A DNA stretch of 22,538 bases from JBPCRW01 sp050996405 (GCA_050996405.1 JBPCRW010000294.1:1-22538); one strand, 5' to 3'. Shown: positions 1 to 8,499, numbered from the stretch's first letter. Numbers and translations: made by a program. The notes: generated by a model not told the origin, from the sequence alone.

Positions 1-1215
1 AGCGTAATTTAAAACTTCCGATTCCGTGTCAAAAGGCTGAATCGTGACAACCGCGCCGAAGATTTCTTCTTGATTGGTGCGGCAATCGTGCGCGAGATTT
101 TCGATGATTGTCGGTTCGATAAAATAACCCTTTTCACAACGCCCTTTGAGTTTTGCTTGATTTCCGCCGAGCAGAATTTTGCCGCCTTCTTCTTTTGCCA
201 ATTCGATATACGAGAGAATTTTTTCCAGATGCGGTTTTGAAACAACCGCACCGACGTTTGTTTTTTCATCGAGTGGGTCGCCGATTTTTAATTTCTTGAC
301 GCGCTCGACAAAATCCGTTTTGAACTTTTCATAAATCGGACGTTCGACAAAAATCCGCGAACCGCACAAACAAATCTGACCTTGATTGGCGAAGGATGAA
401 CGAATCGTTGTCGAAAGCATTTCTTCGTAATCGCAGTCGGCGAAAATTATATTCGGATTTTTTCCGCCTAATTCTAAAGACAATTTTTTGAACATCGGCG
501 CGGCGATTCGGGCGATGTCCTGTCCGGTTTTTGTGCCACCCGTAAATGAAATCGCTTTGACATCTTTGTGCGCGACAATCGCGCTTCCGGCTTTTGCGCC
601 GAGTCCGTGAACGATGTTCAAAACGCCGTCGGGAAGTCCGACTTCGATGCAGAGTTTTGATAAAAGATAAGCCGTCATCGGCGCAATTTCCGAAGGTTTC
701 GCAACGACACAGCAACCGGCGGCGAGCGCGGGCGCGATTTTCCAGCTGAACAAATAAAGCGGCAAATTCCAGGGCGAAATGCAGCCGACTACGCCGAGCG
801 GTTGACGCAAAGTGTAATTTATCGCTTGTCCGATAGTTTCGTGCGCTTCCGACGAAAAATGCATCGCGGCGGTGGCGTAAAATTTGAAATTGGAAACGGC
901 GCGGGGAATATCAACCGTTTTAGCGAGAGATTTCGGCTTGCCGTTATCAACGCTTTCGGCTTCCGCCAAAAAATCCAAATCGCGTTCAATCAAACTTGAA
1001 ACGCGCATTAAAATATCGTTTCTTTGTTCCGCGCTCATTTTCGACCACGCGGGAAAAGCGTTTTTCGCCGCTTCGACGGCGCGTTCAACATCGCGCTCGT
1101 CTGAATCTGGAATCAGCGAATAAACTTCGCCGGTTGCCGGATTGAAATTATCGAGATATTCGTTTGACGCGAGCTTTAGTAACTCGCCGCCGATGTAATT
1201 TTCTATTTTGAGCAT
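1..1215 (-). CDS. Aldehyde dehydrogenase, ALDH8-like (2-aminomuconate / 2-hydroxymuconate semialdehyde type), 3' end outside window
   Basis: NAD(P)-dependent aldehyde dehydrogenase, cytosolic, oxidising an aldehyde to its acid. The reading frame is open through the window edge, giving 405 codons of a family usually near 480 residues, so roughly 75 C-terminal residues are missing. Visible motifs are SPWNLPLY with the oxyanion Asn at about residue 150, LELGGK with the general-base Glu at about 248, and FANQGQICLC with the catalytic Cys at about 282. Local wording (IENYIGGE, FNPATGEVYS, DIPRAVSNFKF, LSLELGGKNPNIIF) resembles human ALDH8A1 and bacterial 2-amino- or 2-hydroxymuconic semialdehyde dehydrogenases, as I remember them, so a role in tryptophan/kynurenine or meta-cleavage aromatic breakdown is likely but not proven. 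No other catabolic gene is visible. The ATG at 1215 gives the usual family N terminus; there is no clear Shine-Dalgarno. It is divergent from lon. Confidence 0.9.
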   Translation of the reverse strand, partial: MLKIENYIGGELLKLASNEYLDNFNPATGEVYSLIPDSDERDVERAVEAAKNAFPAWSKMSAEQRNDILMRVSSLIERDLDFLAEAESVDNGKPKSLAKTVDIPRAVSNFKFYATAAMHFSSEAHETIGQAINYTLRQPLGVVGCISPWNLPLYLFSWKIAPALAAGCCVVAKPSEIAPMTAYLLSKLCIEVGLPDGVLNIVHGLGAKAGSAIVAHKDVKAISFTGGTKTGQDIARIAAPMFKKLSLELGGKNPNIIFADCDYEEMLSTTIRSSFANQGQICLCGSRIFVERPIYEKFKTDFVERVKKLKIGDPLDEKTNVGAVVSKPHLEKILSYIELAKEEGGKILLGGNQAKLKGRCEKGYFIEPTIIENLAHDCRTNQEEIFGAVVTIQPFDTESEVLNYA

Positions 1216-1231
1216 TTTTATATTTTCCGTC

Positions 1232-1290
1232 TAGAAGCTGACTTCTAAATTTATAGTAACTTTTTCTGTTTTGAAAGCGCGAATTTCAAA
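1232..1290. promoter_or_regulatory. Two perfect inverted repeats between divergent aldehyde dehydrogenase and lon genes
   Basis: The 113-bp divergent gap holds two exact dyads: TAGAAG-4 nt-CTTCTA (1232-1247) and TTTGAAA-7 nt-TTTCAAA (1270-1290). Either could be an operator for one of the flanking genes. Neither matches a binding site I recognise (not CIRCE), and short AT-rich dyads arise by chance, so this is a candidate only. No convincing -35/-10 pair was found for lon. Confidence 0.3.
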
Positions 1291-1328
1291 GATTTTTGTT
1301 TTGCCGTTAAATCGGCTAACATAAAAGT

Positions 1329-3764
1329 ATGGATGAAATTGAAGATTTGACTGCTCAATTGGGCGAAGCCGACGGCATCGAACCGCAGTTGCAGATACCT
1401 GATGAACTACCGGTTTTGCCGCTGCGCGATATTGTGATTTACCCGTTTATGATTGTGCCGCTGTTTGTCTCGCGTGACCGTTCCATCAGGGCGGTGGACG
1501 AAGCGTTGGGTCAAAACCGGATGATTCTGCTCGTTTCGCAAAAGGACGTTGACAAGGAAGAACCGGCGCAGGCAGACCTCTATAAAATCGGCACGGCTGC
1601 CGTTATTATGCGAATGCTGAAACTGCCCGACGGGCGGATTCGCATTTTGATTCAAGGGCTTTCACGCGCTTCTATCAACTCGGTTGCCGTCGGCAGCGAT
1701 TACGCCAAAGCTCGCGTCACGCCGATTAGCGAACCTTTTCCGCTGTCTAATTCGCTCGAAGTCGAAGCCCTGGTTCGCAATGTGCGTGGCTTGATGGAAC
1801 GCGCCGCAAGTTTGGGTAAAAACATCTCGCCCGAAGTTTTGGCGATTATCGCTAACCTTGAAGATGCCGGACGCTTGGGAGATTTGGCGGCATCGAATCT
1901 GGAATTAAAGGTTGAAGACGCGCAAAGTATTCTGGATATTTCCGAGCCGGTCGCGCGGTTGCGGCGCGTCAACGAACTTCTGAACAAAGAAATTGACGTT
2001 CTCACGGTTCAACAGGAAATCAACACGCAGGCGCGCGCCGACATTGACCGTTCGCAGCGCGAATATTTCTTGCGGCAGCAGTTAAAAGCGATTCAGGGCG
2101 AGCTTGGCGAAGGCAACGAACTGGCGGAAGAAATTGAGCAATACCGCGAGAAAATAATGCAGGCGAAAATGCCGCAATACGCCGAAGAAGAAGCCGTCCG
2201 TCAATTGAAAAAACTCGAACGGATGCACCCCGACACGGCGGAAACCGCGACTTTGCGAAACTGGCTCGACACGATGACCGACCTTCCCTGGTCGAAAGCC
2301 TCGAAAGACAATCTTGAATTGAAAAAGGCGCAGCGCATTTTGGACGAAGACCATTACGGGCTGGAAAGAGTTAAAGAAAGAATTATCGAAGCTCTCGCCG
2401 TGCGAAAATTAAAAGAAAAGCCGAAAGGCTCGATTTTATGTCTCGTCGGTCCGCCGGGAGTTGGTAAAACTTCGCTCGGGCGCTCGATTGCCCGCGCTTT
2501 GAACCGCAAATTTGTACGTTTATCTCTCGGCGGGATTCACGATGAAGCCGAAATTCGCGGTCATCGCAGAACTTATGTCGGCGCGATGCCGGGCAGGATT
2601 CTGCAAAGCATTATGCAGGCGGAAACGAATAATCCGCTGATGATTCTGGATGAAATTGATAAAGTCGGCGCGGACTTTCGCGGCGACCCGTCGTCCGCGC
2701 TTTTAGAAGTTTTAGACCCGGAACAAAATTCTTCTTTTCGTGACAATTACTTGGGCGTGACATTCGATTTGTCGAACGTTTTATTTATGACGACGGCGAA
2801 TGTTCTGGACACGATTCAGCCCGCTTTGCGCGACCGGATGGAAATTATTTCGCTGTCCGGCTACACGGAAGAAGAAAAACTGGAAATTGCCAGACGGCAT
2901 CTGCTGCCGAAGCAGATTGAAGAAAACGGGCTGGAAAAAACCGATATTTCGATTGATAAAAAAGCATTGACGAAAATTATCAGTCAATACACGCAGGAAG
3001 CCGGATTGCGCCAGTTGGAACGCGAAATCGGCAAAGTCTGCCGCAAAGTCGCGCGCCGCAAAGCCGAATCGGACGGCAACTTTAAACCCGTCAAAGTAAA
3101 TAAGGAAAACCTGCATGAATTTCTGCGCTCTCCGAAAATTTTCCGCGAATCGGCGATAAAAAAAGACCAAATCGGGACGGTCACGGGTTTGGCGTGGACG
3201 GCGGTCGGCGGCGATATTTTGTTTATCGAAGCCTTGCGTTTGAAGGGAAAAGGCAAATTAGTTTTGACCGGACAACTCGGCGAAGTGATGCAGGAATCGG
3301 CGCAGGCGGCGTTTTCCTACGCCAAGGCGCGCGCAGTCGAACTCGGAATTAACGAAGAAGATTTCAACAATTACGACATTCACGTTCATATTCCCGAAGG
3401 CGCGATTCCGAAAGATGGTCCGAGCGCGGGCATTACAATGGCAACCGCGATTGTCTCGGTTTTATCGCGTCGCCCCGTTCGGAAAGAACTGGCGATGACG
3501 GGCGAGATAACTTTAAGAGGCAACGTCCTGCCCGTCGGCGGAGTCAAAGAAAAAATCTTAGCGGCGCGGCGGGCGCGTATTAAGACGGTAATTCTGCCCG
3601 AACCGAACAAACGTGACTTGGAAGATTTATCACCGGAAGTTTTAGAGGATTTGACATTTATATTTGTAGATAACGCGCGGCAGGTGTTCCGCGAAGCGTT
3701 GCTGGAACGAGAGCCGCAAATTGAAAAAACGAAGTCCAAAGCCGCGAAAAATCAGGCGGGTTGA
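1329..3764 (+). CDS. lon: ATP-dependent endopeptidase Lon (La)
   Basis: Cytosolic AAA+ serine protease that unfolds and degrades damaged and regulatory proteins. At 811 residues it is the normal length for LonA. Order of domains: N-terminal LON substrate-binding domain (about 26-215, beginning LPVLPLRDIVIYPFMIVPL), coiled-coil helical linker, AAA+ module with Walker A GPPGVGKT (374-381) and Walker B MILDEIDK (438-445), and C-terminal S16 protease domain. The catalytic dyad is Ser699 in KDGPSAG and Lys742 in GGVKEK, 43 residues apart as in E. coli Lon. All key residues are present and the frame is intact. The ATG at 1329 has no clear Shine-Dalgarno sequence but places the LON domain correctly. 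It appears to be monocistronic: divergent from the upstream gene, with a new promoter downstream. Confidence 0.98.
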   Translation: MDEIEDLTAQLGEADGIEPQLQIPDELPVLPLRDIVIYPFMIVPLFVSRDRSIRAVDEALGQNRMILLVSQKDVDKEEPAQADLYKIGTAAVIMRMLKLPDGRIRILIQGLSRASINSVAVGSDYAKARVTPISEPFPLSNSLEVEALVRNVRGLMERAASLGKNISPEVLAIIANLEDAGRLGDLAASNLELKVEDAQSILDISEPVARLRRVNELLNKEIDVLTVQQEINTQARADIDRSQREYFLRQQLKAIQGELGEGNELAEEIEQYREKIMQAKMPQYAEEEAVRQLKKLERMHPDTAETATLRNWLDTMTDLPWSKASKDNLELKKAQRILDEDHYGLERVKERIIEALAVRKLKEKPKGSILCLVGPPGVGKTSLGRSIARALNRKFVRLSLGGIHDEAEIRGHRRTYVGAMPGRILQSIMQAETNNPLMILDEIDKVGADFRGDPSSALLEVLDPEQNSSFRDNYLGVTFDLSNVLFMTTANVLDTIQPALRDRMEIISLSGYTEEEKLEIARRHLLPKQIEENGLEKTDISIDKKALTKIISQYTQEAGLRQLEREIGKVCRKVARRKAESDGNFKPVKVNKENLHEFLRSPKIFRESAIKKDQIGTVTGLAWTAVGGDILFIEALRLKGKGKLVLTGQLGEVMQESAQAAFSYAKARAVELGINEEDFNNYDIHVHIPEGAIPKDGPSAGITMATAIVSVLSRRPVRKELAMTGEITLRGNVLPVGGVKEKILAARRARIKTVILPEPNKRDLEDLSPEVLEDLTFIFVDNARQVFREALLEREPQIEKTKSKAAKNQAG

Positions 3765-3785
3765 ATACCGCAAACGGGCGCGAAT

Positions 3786-3809
3786 CGCTTTTAACATAAA
3801 GCGTAAATT
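3786..3809 (+). terminator. Weak hairpin after lon
   Basis: CGCTTT and AAAGCG are complementary around a 6-nt loop (3786-3803), followed by an A/T run. It lies just after the lon stop and just before the next promoter, so it may be a weak intrinsic terminator. The stem is only 6 bp. Confidence 0.3.
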
Positions 3810-3839
3810 TTGACAATTGCGGTTTTTGTGTGCTAGTTT
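3810..3839 (+). promoter_or_regulatory. Promoter for the lytic transglycosylase gene (extended -10)
   Basis: A consensus -35 TTGACA (3810-3815) is followed after 18 bp by TAGTTT (3834-3839) preceded by TGC, the extended -10 signature of housekeeping sigma factors. It implies transcription starting near 3846 and a leader of about 160 nt. The M23 peptidase gene has a promoter of the same design. Confidence 0.6.
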
Positions 3840-3845
3840 AGGGAA

Positions 3846-4006
3846 CGGGTTTCCTGTCATTTAAATAAAATCACTTGGCAATCAGAGGAACTTTTCCGCT
3901 GTCTGCGGCGTTAATAATTTACCGTAATTTTATATTTCTGCTAGGTCGTTTCAACGATTCGCCCTAACATCCTGAAAAGCATTTGTAAGGAGTATAGACG
4001 AACTTG
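3846..4006 (+). promoter_or_regulatory. Long 5' leader of the lytic transglycosylase gene, possibly structured
   Basis: About 160 nt with no ORF of note. It contains the element AGAGGAACTTTTCCGC, then a short stem CCGC/GCGG followed by GTTAAT, and nearer the gene a hairpin TCGT/ACGA. A similar AGAGGAAT-T-run-CGC element is in the leader of the M23 peptidase gene. The Shine-Dalgarno AAGGAG (3987-3992) lies 14 nt from the ATG at 4007 and 11 nt from a TTG at 4004, both longer than usual. A structured regulatory RNA is possible but not shown. Confidence 0.35.
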
Positions 4007-5797
4007 ATGAAAGCTAATCTTTTTAAGGTCTTTGGTTTAACCGCAATTATATTTTTTGTTTTCGCATCTTTCGCTGAAGCCCAGACGGGTTCTGGACTGC
4101 GCGATATTCAGCCCGATAACGCGGGCGAAGCGCGAATTAATCAGATTACCGACGATGCCGGAAAGTCCTTCAAAGAAGGTTTGCTCGGTTTGGCGGACAA
4201 TCGCCGTTCAGACGCGCGCGAAAAGTTTGATAAGGCGGTCGAAGTTTTTCTGCTGTCGGGCGTGAACGTGCGTTCAAGCGGGAAACTGCAAGGTTGTTAC
4301 ACGCAGTTGATTGAAACGGTTTATCAACTTGAATTCCCGTCCGCCAAACAAACGCCGCAGATTAAAATGCTGGCGCAAACCTGCGGCTGGACGATTGATA
4401 ATCAGCTTGCCGACCAGGTGGCAAAACTTTCTCTGCCCGCTCAAAATCAATCTAATAGTTCGACAGATAAAAATCAGACAACCGCGGCAGTCGGCGAAAC
4501 TCAAGCAATCGCGCCGCCGAGCGGTTTCAGCGAACAGCGTTTTGAACCTTCGCCGCTTGACGAATTATCAAAACTCGAACTGACACCCGACGAGCAAAAT
4601 GTTGTTTATACGGCTGAAGGTCAGCGCGAATATCAGTTGATTCAAATTGCGGTCAACGGCGGCTCGCTCGGATTTAAATTTCAGATGGACCCGCGCGTCC
4701 AGCAGTTTATCGGCTATTATCAAGGACGCGGGCGCGGCACGATGGAAACCGGATTGTATCGTTCGGGAATGTTTATGAGCCGGGTGCGCCGGATTTTCCG
4801 CGAAGAAGGCGTGCCGGAAAATGTTGCGTGGCTCGCGCAGGTCGAAAGCACCTGGAAACCGACGGCTTTATCCTGGGCGGCGGCTTCCGGTTTATGGCAG
4901 TTTATTCCGGGAACGGGAGCGCGTTTCGGATTGCAGCGCACGGCGTATGTTGACGAGCGCAATGGTTTTGAAAAAGCTACTCACGCTTCGGCTCAATACC
5001 TGAAATTTTTGGCGAACCGTTACGGCGGAAACTGGGAACTGGCAATGGCGGCTTACAATTCCGGCGAGGGAAACGTTGACCGCGCGATTTCACGCGCCGG
5101 TGTTTCGAGTTTTTGGGCAGCTTATCCGTATCTGCCGCAGGAAACACGCAATTACGTGCCGAATATTCTGGCGACGATTTTGATTGCCAACAGCCCGCAG
5201 AGATATGGCTTTGGTCACGTCCGACCCGCGCCGCAATTGATGTATGACCAGATTCGCGTTCCGTCGTCGACGAGTTTGAACCTGCTTGCTCAATCTTCGG
5301 ATACGAGCGTCGAATATCTGCGTTATCTGAATCCCGAACTTCGTTCAAACGTCACTCCGCCCGAACCATATATCATTCGCGTTCCCGCCGGAAAAGCAAA
5401 CGAAGTAGTCGCGGTTTTGAAAAAAGTTTCGCCGTCGAATCGTAATCTGGCAAGCGTCGCCAATACAATGAAAGGCGAGACGTGGGAAAACATTGCTAAC
5501 CGGACGGGCGTTTCGGTCGAGCAGCTTCAAGCGATAAACGGCGGCGCGAACAAACCCGGAAAGAAAGTTGTCGTTCCGGGCAATAACGTTAAAAACACGG
5601 CGTATGTCCGCCCGAATAATCCGGTTCCCGTTCCGGCGACCGGCGGCGTTCGCGTCGTCAAAGCTCAAGCGGGCGACACGGTTGCGAAAATCGCCGCGCG
5701 CGTCGGCGTTCCGGCAATCGAAATCGCCAAATTTAATGGCTTGTTGCCCGATTCGCAGCTTGCGGCGGGACGCGAAATAAAAATTCCGAGTCGTTAA
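4007..5797 (+). CDS. Secreted lytic transglycosylase with LysM repeats (MltD-like)
   Basis: Cleaves the MurNAc-GlcNAc bond of peptidoglycan, giving 1,6-anhydro ends, probably in the periplasm. From the ATG at 4007 it has 596 residues. A signal peptide covers residues 1-25 (cleavage after AEA). The 26-260 region is Gln/Ser-rich and of unknown fold. A GH23 SLT domain follows at about 265-385, with catalytic Glu280 in AQVESTWKP, then SGLWQFIPGTGARFG and AAYNSGEGN, the standard MltD-type motifs. The C terminus holds peptidoglycan-binding LysM repeats: a degenerate one near 424-465 and clear ones near 485-528 and 550-596. It starts either at this ATG or at the TTG three bases upstream, which is nearer to the AAGGAG site. 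It has its own promoter and terminator, so it is probably transcribed alone. Confidence 0.93.
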   Translation: MKANLFKVFGLTAIIFFVFASFAEAQTGSGLRDIQPDNAGEARINQITDDAGKSFKEGLLGLADNRRSDAREKFDKAVEVFLLSGVNVRSSGKLQGCYTQLIETVYQLEFPSAKQTPQIKMLAQTCGWTIDNQLADQVAKLSLPAQNQSNSSTDKNQTTAAVGETQAIAPPSGFSEQRFEPSPLDELSKLELTPDEQNVVYTAEGQREYQLIQIAVNGGSLGFKFQMDPRVQQFIGYYQGRGRGTMETGLYRSGMFMSRVRRIFREEGVPENVAWLAQVESTWKPTALSWAAASGLWQFIPGTGARFGLQRTAYVDERNGFEKATHASAQYLKFLANRYGGNWELAMAAYNSGEGNVDRAISRAGVSSFWAAYPYLPQETRNYVPNILATILIANSPQRYGFGHVRPAPQLMYDQIRVPSSTSLNLLAQSSDTSVEYLRYLNPELRSNVTPPEPYIIRVPAGKANEVVAVLKKVSPSNRNLASVANTMKGETWENIANRTGVSVEQLQAINGGANKPGKKVVVPGNNVKNTAYVRPNNPVPVPATGGVRVVKAQAGDTVAKIAARVGVPAIEIAKFNGLLPDSQLAAGREIKIPSR

Positions 5798-5819
5798 TTT
5801 TTAGATTCGGTAAAATTAT

Positions 5820-5856
5820 AAAAAAGCCAGGTTCATTTTCGGACTTGGCTTTTTTT
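5820..5856 (+). terminator. Intrinsic terminator after the lytic transglycosylase gene
   Basis: An A-run, then GCCAGGT (5826-5832), a 10-nt loop and ACTTGGC (5843-5849), followed by a run of seven T. The flanking A and T runs extend the stem, and one pair is G-T. It is a strong candidate and could work in both directions. Confidence 0.85.
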
Positions 5857-5926
5857 CTTGAAAAAATATTCGATAGATGATAGAAAAAATGTGCTTTACC
5901 TAAATTTAACAGCTACCTCAAAATTT

Positions 5927-7495
5927 ATGCTTTTCAGAACAATCTCGGCGGCGGTCTATGGAATTGATGCCGACCTCGTTGAAATCGAAGTCAATCTAAC
6001 GCCCGTGCGCGGCGAAGCCGATACGTCTCCGCCGATAATTATCGTCGGTCTGCCGGATTTAGCCGTGCGCGAATCCAGAGAGCGAATCCGCGCCGCAATT
6101 GTCAACAGTCAATTCTTTTTTCCGTTCCATAAAACGACGATTAACTTGGCTCCGGCGGATGTTCGCAAAGAAGGCGCGAGCTTTGATTTGCCGATTGCGC
6201 TCGGAATTTTGGGCGCGAACGGCGATTTGGGAAACTCGGACGAGGCAAAAGATACTTTGAGCATCGGCGAACTTTCGCTCGACGGGCGGATTCGCGCGGT
6301 GCGCGGCGCGCTTTCGATTGCGCTCAAGGCGCGTGAAAGCGGCATCAAAAATCTTCTGTTGCCCGAAGAAAACGCGATGGAAGCGGCGGTCGTTCGAGAA
6401 ATAAACATTTTTCCGGTCAAAACGCTGCGCGAAGCCGCCGAACTTTTTCAGGATTTGCAAAACGGAAACGTTCCGCGTGTTTCGCCCGCCAAAATCGAAA
6501 CGTCGAATTTCGAGATGGCGGAAAATCATTATCGCGTAGATTTTGCTGAAGTGCGCGGGCAAGCGTCGGCGAAACGCGCCCTCGAAGTCGCCAGCGCGGG
6601 TTCGCATAATATTCTGCTTATCGGCGCGCCGGGTTCTGGAAAAACGATGCTCGCCAAACGGCTTCCGACGATTCTGCCGTCGCTCGAATTTGAAGAAGCA
6701 CTCGAAATTACCAAAGTTCATTCAGTCGCGGGACTGACCGGAAAAACGGGTTTGATAACCGAAAGACCTTTTCGCAATCCGCATCACACAATCAGCGATG
6801 CCGGACTAATTGGCGGCGGCGCGATTCCGCGTCCGGGCGAAGTTTCTTTGGCGCATAACGGCGTTTTATTTTTGGATGAATTACCCGAATTTGACCGTTC
6901 GGTTCTAGAAGTTCTGCGCCAGCCGCTCGAAGATAAACAGGTTACAATCAGCCGCGCGGCAATGTCTCTGACTTTTCCGGCGCAGTTCACGCTCGTCGCT
7001 TCGATGAACCCTTGCCCGTGCGGATATTTCGGAAGCGCGCGCGAATGCAAATGCTCTCCGATGCAGATTCAGCGTTACGTCGGTAAAATTTCGGGTCCGC
7101 TGATGGACAGAATTGATATTCACGTTGACGTTCCGGCGGTTAATTTTAAAGAACTGCGCGGCAAAAATTTTGCGAGTGTGGAAAATTCCGCCGCCATCCG
7201 CGAGCGAATTTTAAAGGCGCGTGAAATTCAGCTTAAAAGATTTTCCGGTGAAGGAATTTATTCAAACGCGGCGATGAGTCCGGCGCAAATCCGAAAATTT
7301 TGTTCGCTCGACGCGGAAAGCGAAAATCTGCTCGAACGCGCGATGCAGCGACAAGGTTTATCAGCCCGCGCGCACGACCGCATTTTGAAAGTTTCGCGCA
7401 CGATTGCAGACCTCGCGGCAAGCGAAAATATCGAAACGGTTCATCTCGGCGAAGCAATAAATTACCGTTCACTCGACAGAAATTATTGGACTTAG
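5927..7495 (+). CDS. comM: ComM / YifB family Mg-chelatase-like AAA+ ATPase
   Basis: Hexameric AAA+ helicase; ComM in Vibrio promotes branch migration when incoming DNA is integrated during natural transformation, and the family is widespread outside competent species. The N-terminal part has a Lon-like S5/ChlI domain fold (starting AAVYGIDADLVEIEVNLTP), then the Mg-chelatase ATPase core with Walker A GAPGSGKT (233-240) and Walker B VLFLDELPEF, and a cysteine cluster CPCGYFGSARECKCSP, then the C-terminal Mg_chelatase_C domain. Start: an in-frame TTG at 5858 would begin inside the preceding terminator, whereas the ATG at 5927 gives the usual family N terminus and 522 residues, so the ATG is chosen; no Shine-Dalgarno is obvious. 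No other competence gene is in view. Confidence 0.95.
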   Translation: MLFRTISAAVYGIDADLVEIEVNLTPVRGEADTSPPIIIVGLPDLAVRESRERIRAAIVNSQFFFPFHKTTINLAPADVRKEGASFDLPIALGILGANGDLGNSDEAKDTLSIGELSLDGRIRAVRGALSIALKARESGIKNLLLPEENAMEAAVVREINIFPVKTLREAAELFQDLQNGNVPRVSPAKIETSNFEMAENHYRVDFAEVRGQASAKRALEVASAGSHNILLIGAPGSGKTMLAKRLPTILPSLEFEEALEITKVHSVAGLTGKTGLITERPFRNPHHTISDAGLIGGGAIPRPGEVSLAHNGVLFLDELPEFDRSVLEVLRQPLEDKQVTISRAAMSLTFPAQFTLVASMNPCPCGYFGSARECKCSPMQIQRYVGKISGPLMDRIDIHVDVPAVNFKELRGKNFASVENSAAIRERILKAREIQLKRFSGEGIYSNAAMSPAQIRKFCSLDAESENLLERAMQRQGLSARAHDRILKVSRTIADLAASENIETVHLGEAINYRSLDRNYWT

Positions 7496-7566
7496 AAAAT
7501 GCAAAATGCAAAATATAAAGACGCTCTCTTAATTTTGCATTTTGCATTTTGCGCTTTGCATTAGAG
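7496..7566. repeat. Inverted array of 7-bp repeats (array A, unit AAAATGC)
   Basis: Immediately after the comM stop, a 19-nt arm made of heptamers of AAAATGC (7496-7514) is exactly complementary to a second arm (7532-7550), with a 17-nt loop. The right arm continues with a degenerate copy to about 7566. The hairpin could also stop transcription from comM, though it lacks the usual GC core. Confidence 0.85.
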
Positions 7567-7583
7567 ACGTTTCGGCATAAAAT
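7556..7583 (+). promoter_or_regulatory. Candidate promoter for the first sigma-factor operon
   Basis: TTGCAT (7556-7561), 16 bp, TAAAAT (7578-7583). The -35 element lies in the degenerate edge of repeat array A. It would give a leader of about 85 nt before the sigma gene at 7676. Confidence 0.4.
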
Positions 7584-7610
7584 AATCTCACCTCGATACA
7601 ACTAACTTTT

Positions 7611-7624
7611 GGAGGCAGCACATC
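7611..7624 (+). promoter_or_regulatory. Strong Shine-Dalgarno without a standard start codon
   Basis: GGAGG at 7611-7615 is followed six bases later by ATC (7622), which is in frame with the sigma gene 18 codons downstream; no ATG, GTG or TTG stands at proper distance. The real start has its own AGGAG at 7666-7670. This could be a rare non-standard start, a leader peptide relic or chance. Confidence 0.2.
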
Positions 7625-7675
7625 ATAGACACGAAAGAGTTTTTACATCCCGACAGTAGCTTTTTAGGAGCGAAT

Positions 7676-8368
7676 ATGGATTCAACTTTGTCAGCGATAG
7701 CGGCGGATGATGCCGGATTGCGCGTCGAGGAAAGCGTTAATTTTCCGGCTCGCTCGCTTCCGCTTCAGGAAAAAACGGAAACGATTGCGCCGGATGAAAA
7801 AGATTTCGCGCTGGCGCGGAAAGCCGCCGCTGGAAGTGTCGCCGCGTTTGAAATGCTTTACAACCGTTATCATCGCCGCACATATAGTTTGTGTTTGCGT
7901 ATGACGGGCAGCGCGACCGAAGCGGAAGATTTGACGCAGGAAGTTTTCATCCAGCTTTTCCGTAAAATCGGCAGTTTTCGCGGCGATTCGGCTTTTACGA
8001 CGTGGCTGCACCGGATGACGGTCAATCAGGTTTTGATGCATTTTCGGCGGCGCGGCGTGCAGAGCGAAAAGACGACGGACGACGGCGAGATGCCCGAACA
8101 AATTGTCAACGGAACGGAAAATCAAAACCGGATGCCGATTATCGACCGCATCGCGCTCGACAAAGCAATCGCGCAGCTTCCAAACGGGTATCGGACGGTG
8201 TTTATTCTGCACGATGTCGAAGGTTTTGAACACGAGGAAATCGCGCGGATGCTCAAACTTTCCGTCGGCACGTCGAAATCACAACTGCACAAGGCGCGTC
8301 TGAAACTGCGCGGTTTATTGCGAAAACAAAACGAAATTGTGCCGAAAATTCAATTGGCGGAAAGATAA
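7676..8368 (+). CDS. ECF-type RNA polymerase sigma factor (first module)
   Basis: Group IV sigma-70 factor that directs RNA polymerase to a small regulon, probably envelope stress. It has 230 residues. Region 2 spans about 57-126 (FEMLYNRYHRRTY, then AEDLTQEVFIQLFRKI and FTTWLHRMTVN), and region 4 about 162-215 with the helix-turn-helix (HEEIARMLKLSVGTSKSQLHKARLKLR split across residues 186-212). The first 45 residues are an acidic, unconserved extension. The ATG at 7676 has AGGAG five bases upstream. The next gene encodes a zinc-finger anti-sigma factor, and two DUF4097 genes follow in the same direction, so this sigma factor is probably held by that anti-sigma protein and may drive its own operon. 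Confidence 0.93.
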   Translation: MDSTLSAIAADDAGLRVEESVNFPARSLPLQEKTETIAPDEKDFALARKAAAGSVAAFEMLYNRYHRRTYSLCLRMTGSATEAEDLTQEVFIQLFRKIGSFRGDSAFTTWLHRMTVNQVLMHFRRRGVQSEKTTDDGEMPEQIVNGTENQNRMPIIDRIALDKAIAQLPNGYRTVFILHDVEGFEHEEIARMLKLSVGTSKSQLHKARLKLRGLLRKQNEIVPKIQLAER

Positions 8369-8431
8369 AAACAAATTTCAAAAGGCAACCAAAGCCCGAT
8401 TTAGGCAATCCTATTTTTCGATAGAAATTTA

Positions 8432-8473
8432 ATTCAAGCATAATTTCTTTTTCGAGGAAACTCGCGCTTGAAT
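8432..8473 (+). promoter_or_regulatory. Nested hairpin in the leader of the anti-sigma gene
   Basis: Between the sigma and anti-sigma genes, ATTCAAGC (8432-8439) is complementary to GCTTGAAT (8466-8473). Inside it CGAG-GAAA-CTCG (8453-8464) forms a hairpin with a GNRA-type tetraloop. It may tune the ratio of anti-sigma to sigma protein or be an attenuator; there is no T run after it. Confidence 0.35.
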
Positions 8474-8499
8474 ACTGATTTTTATTAAGAGAAATTTCG

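Noticed and set aside
5858..5926. TTG start adding 23 residues to ComM
   Set aside because: It would start inside the terminator hairpin of the preceding gene and the extra residues do not match the family N terminus.
6059..6721. Long 220-codon open frame on the minus strand opposite comM
   Set aside because: It is a shadow of comM: the residues are rich in Arg and Phe, with no motif, and comM is clearly the true gene. Similar antisense frames opposite lon and the sigma genes were dropped for the same reason.
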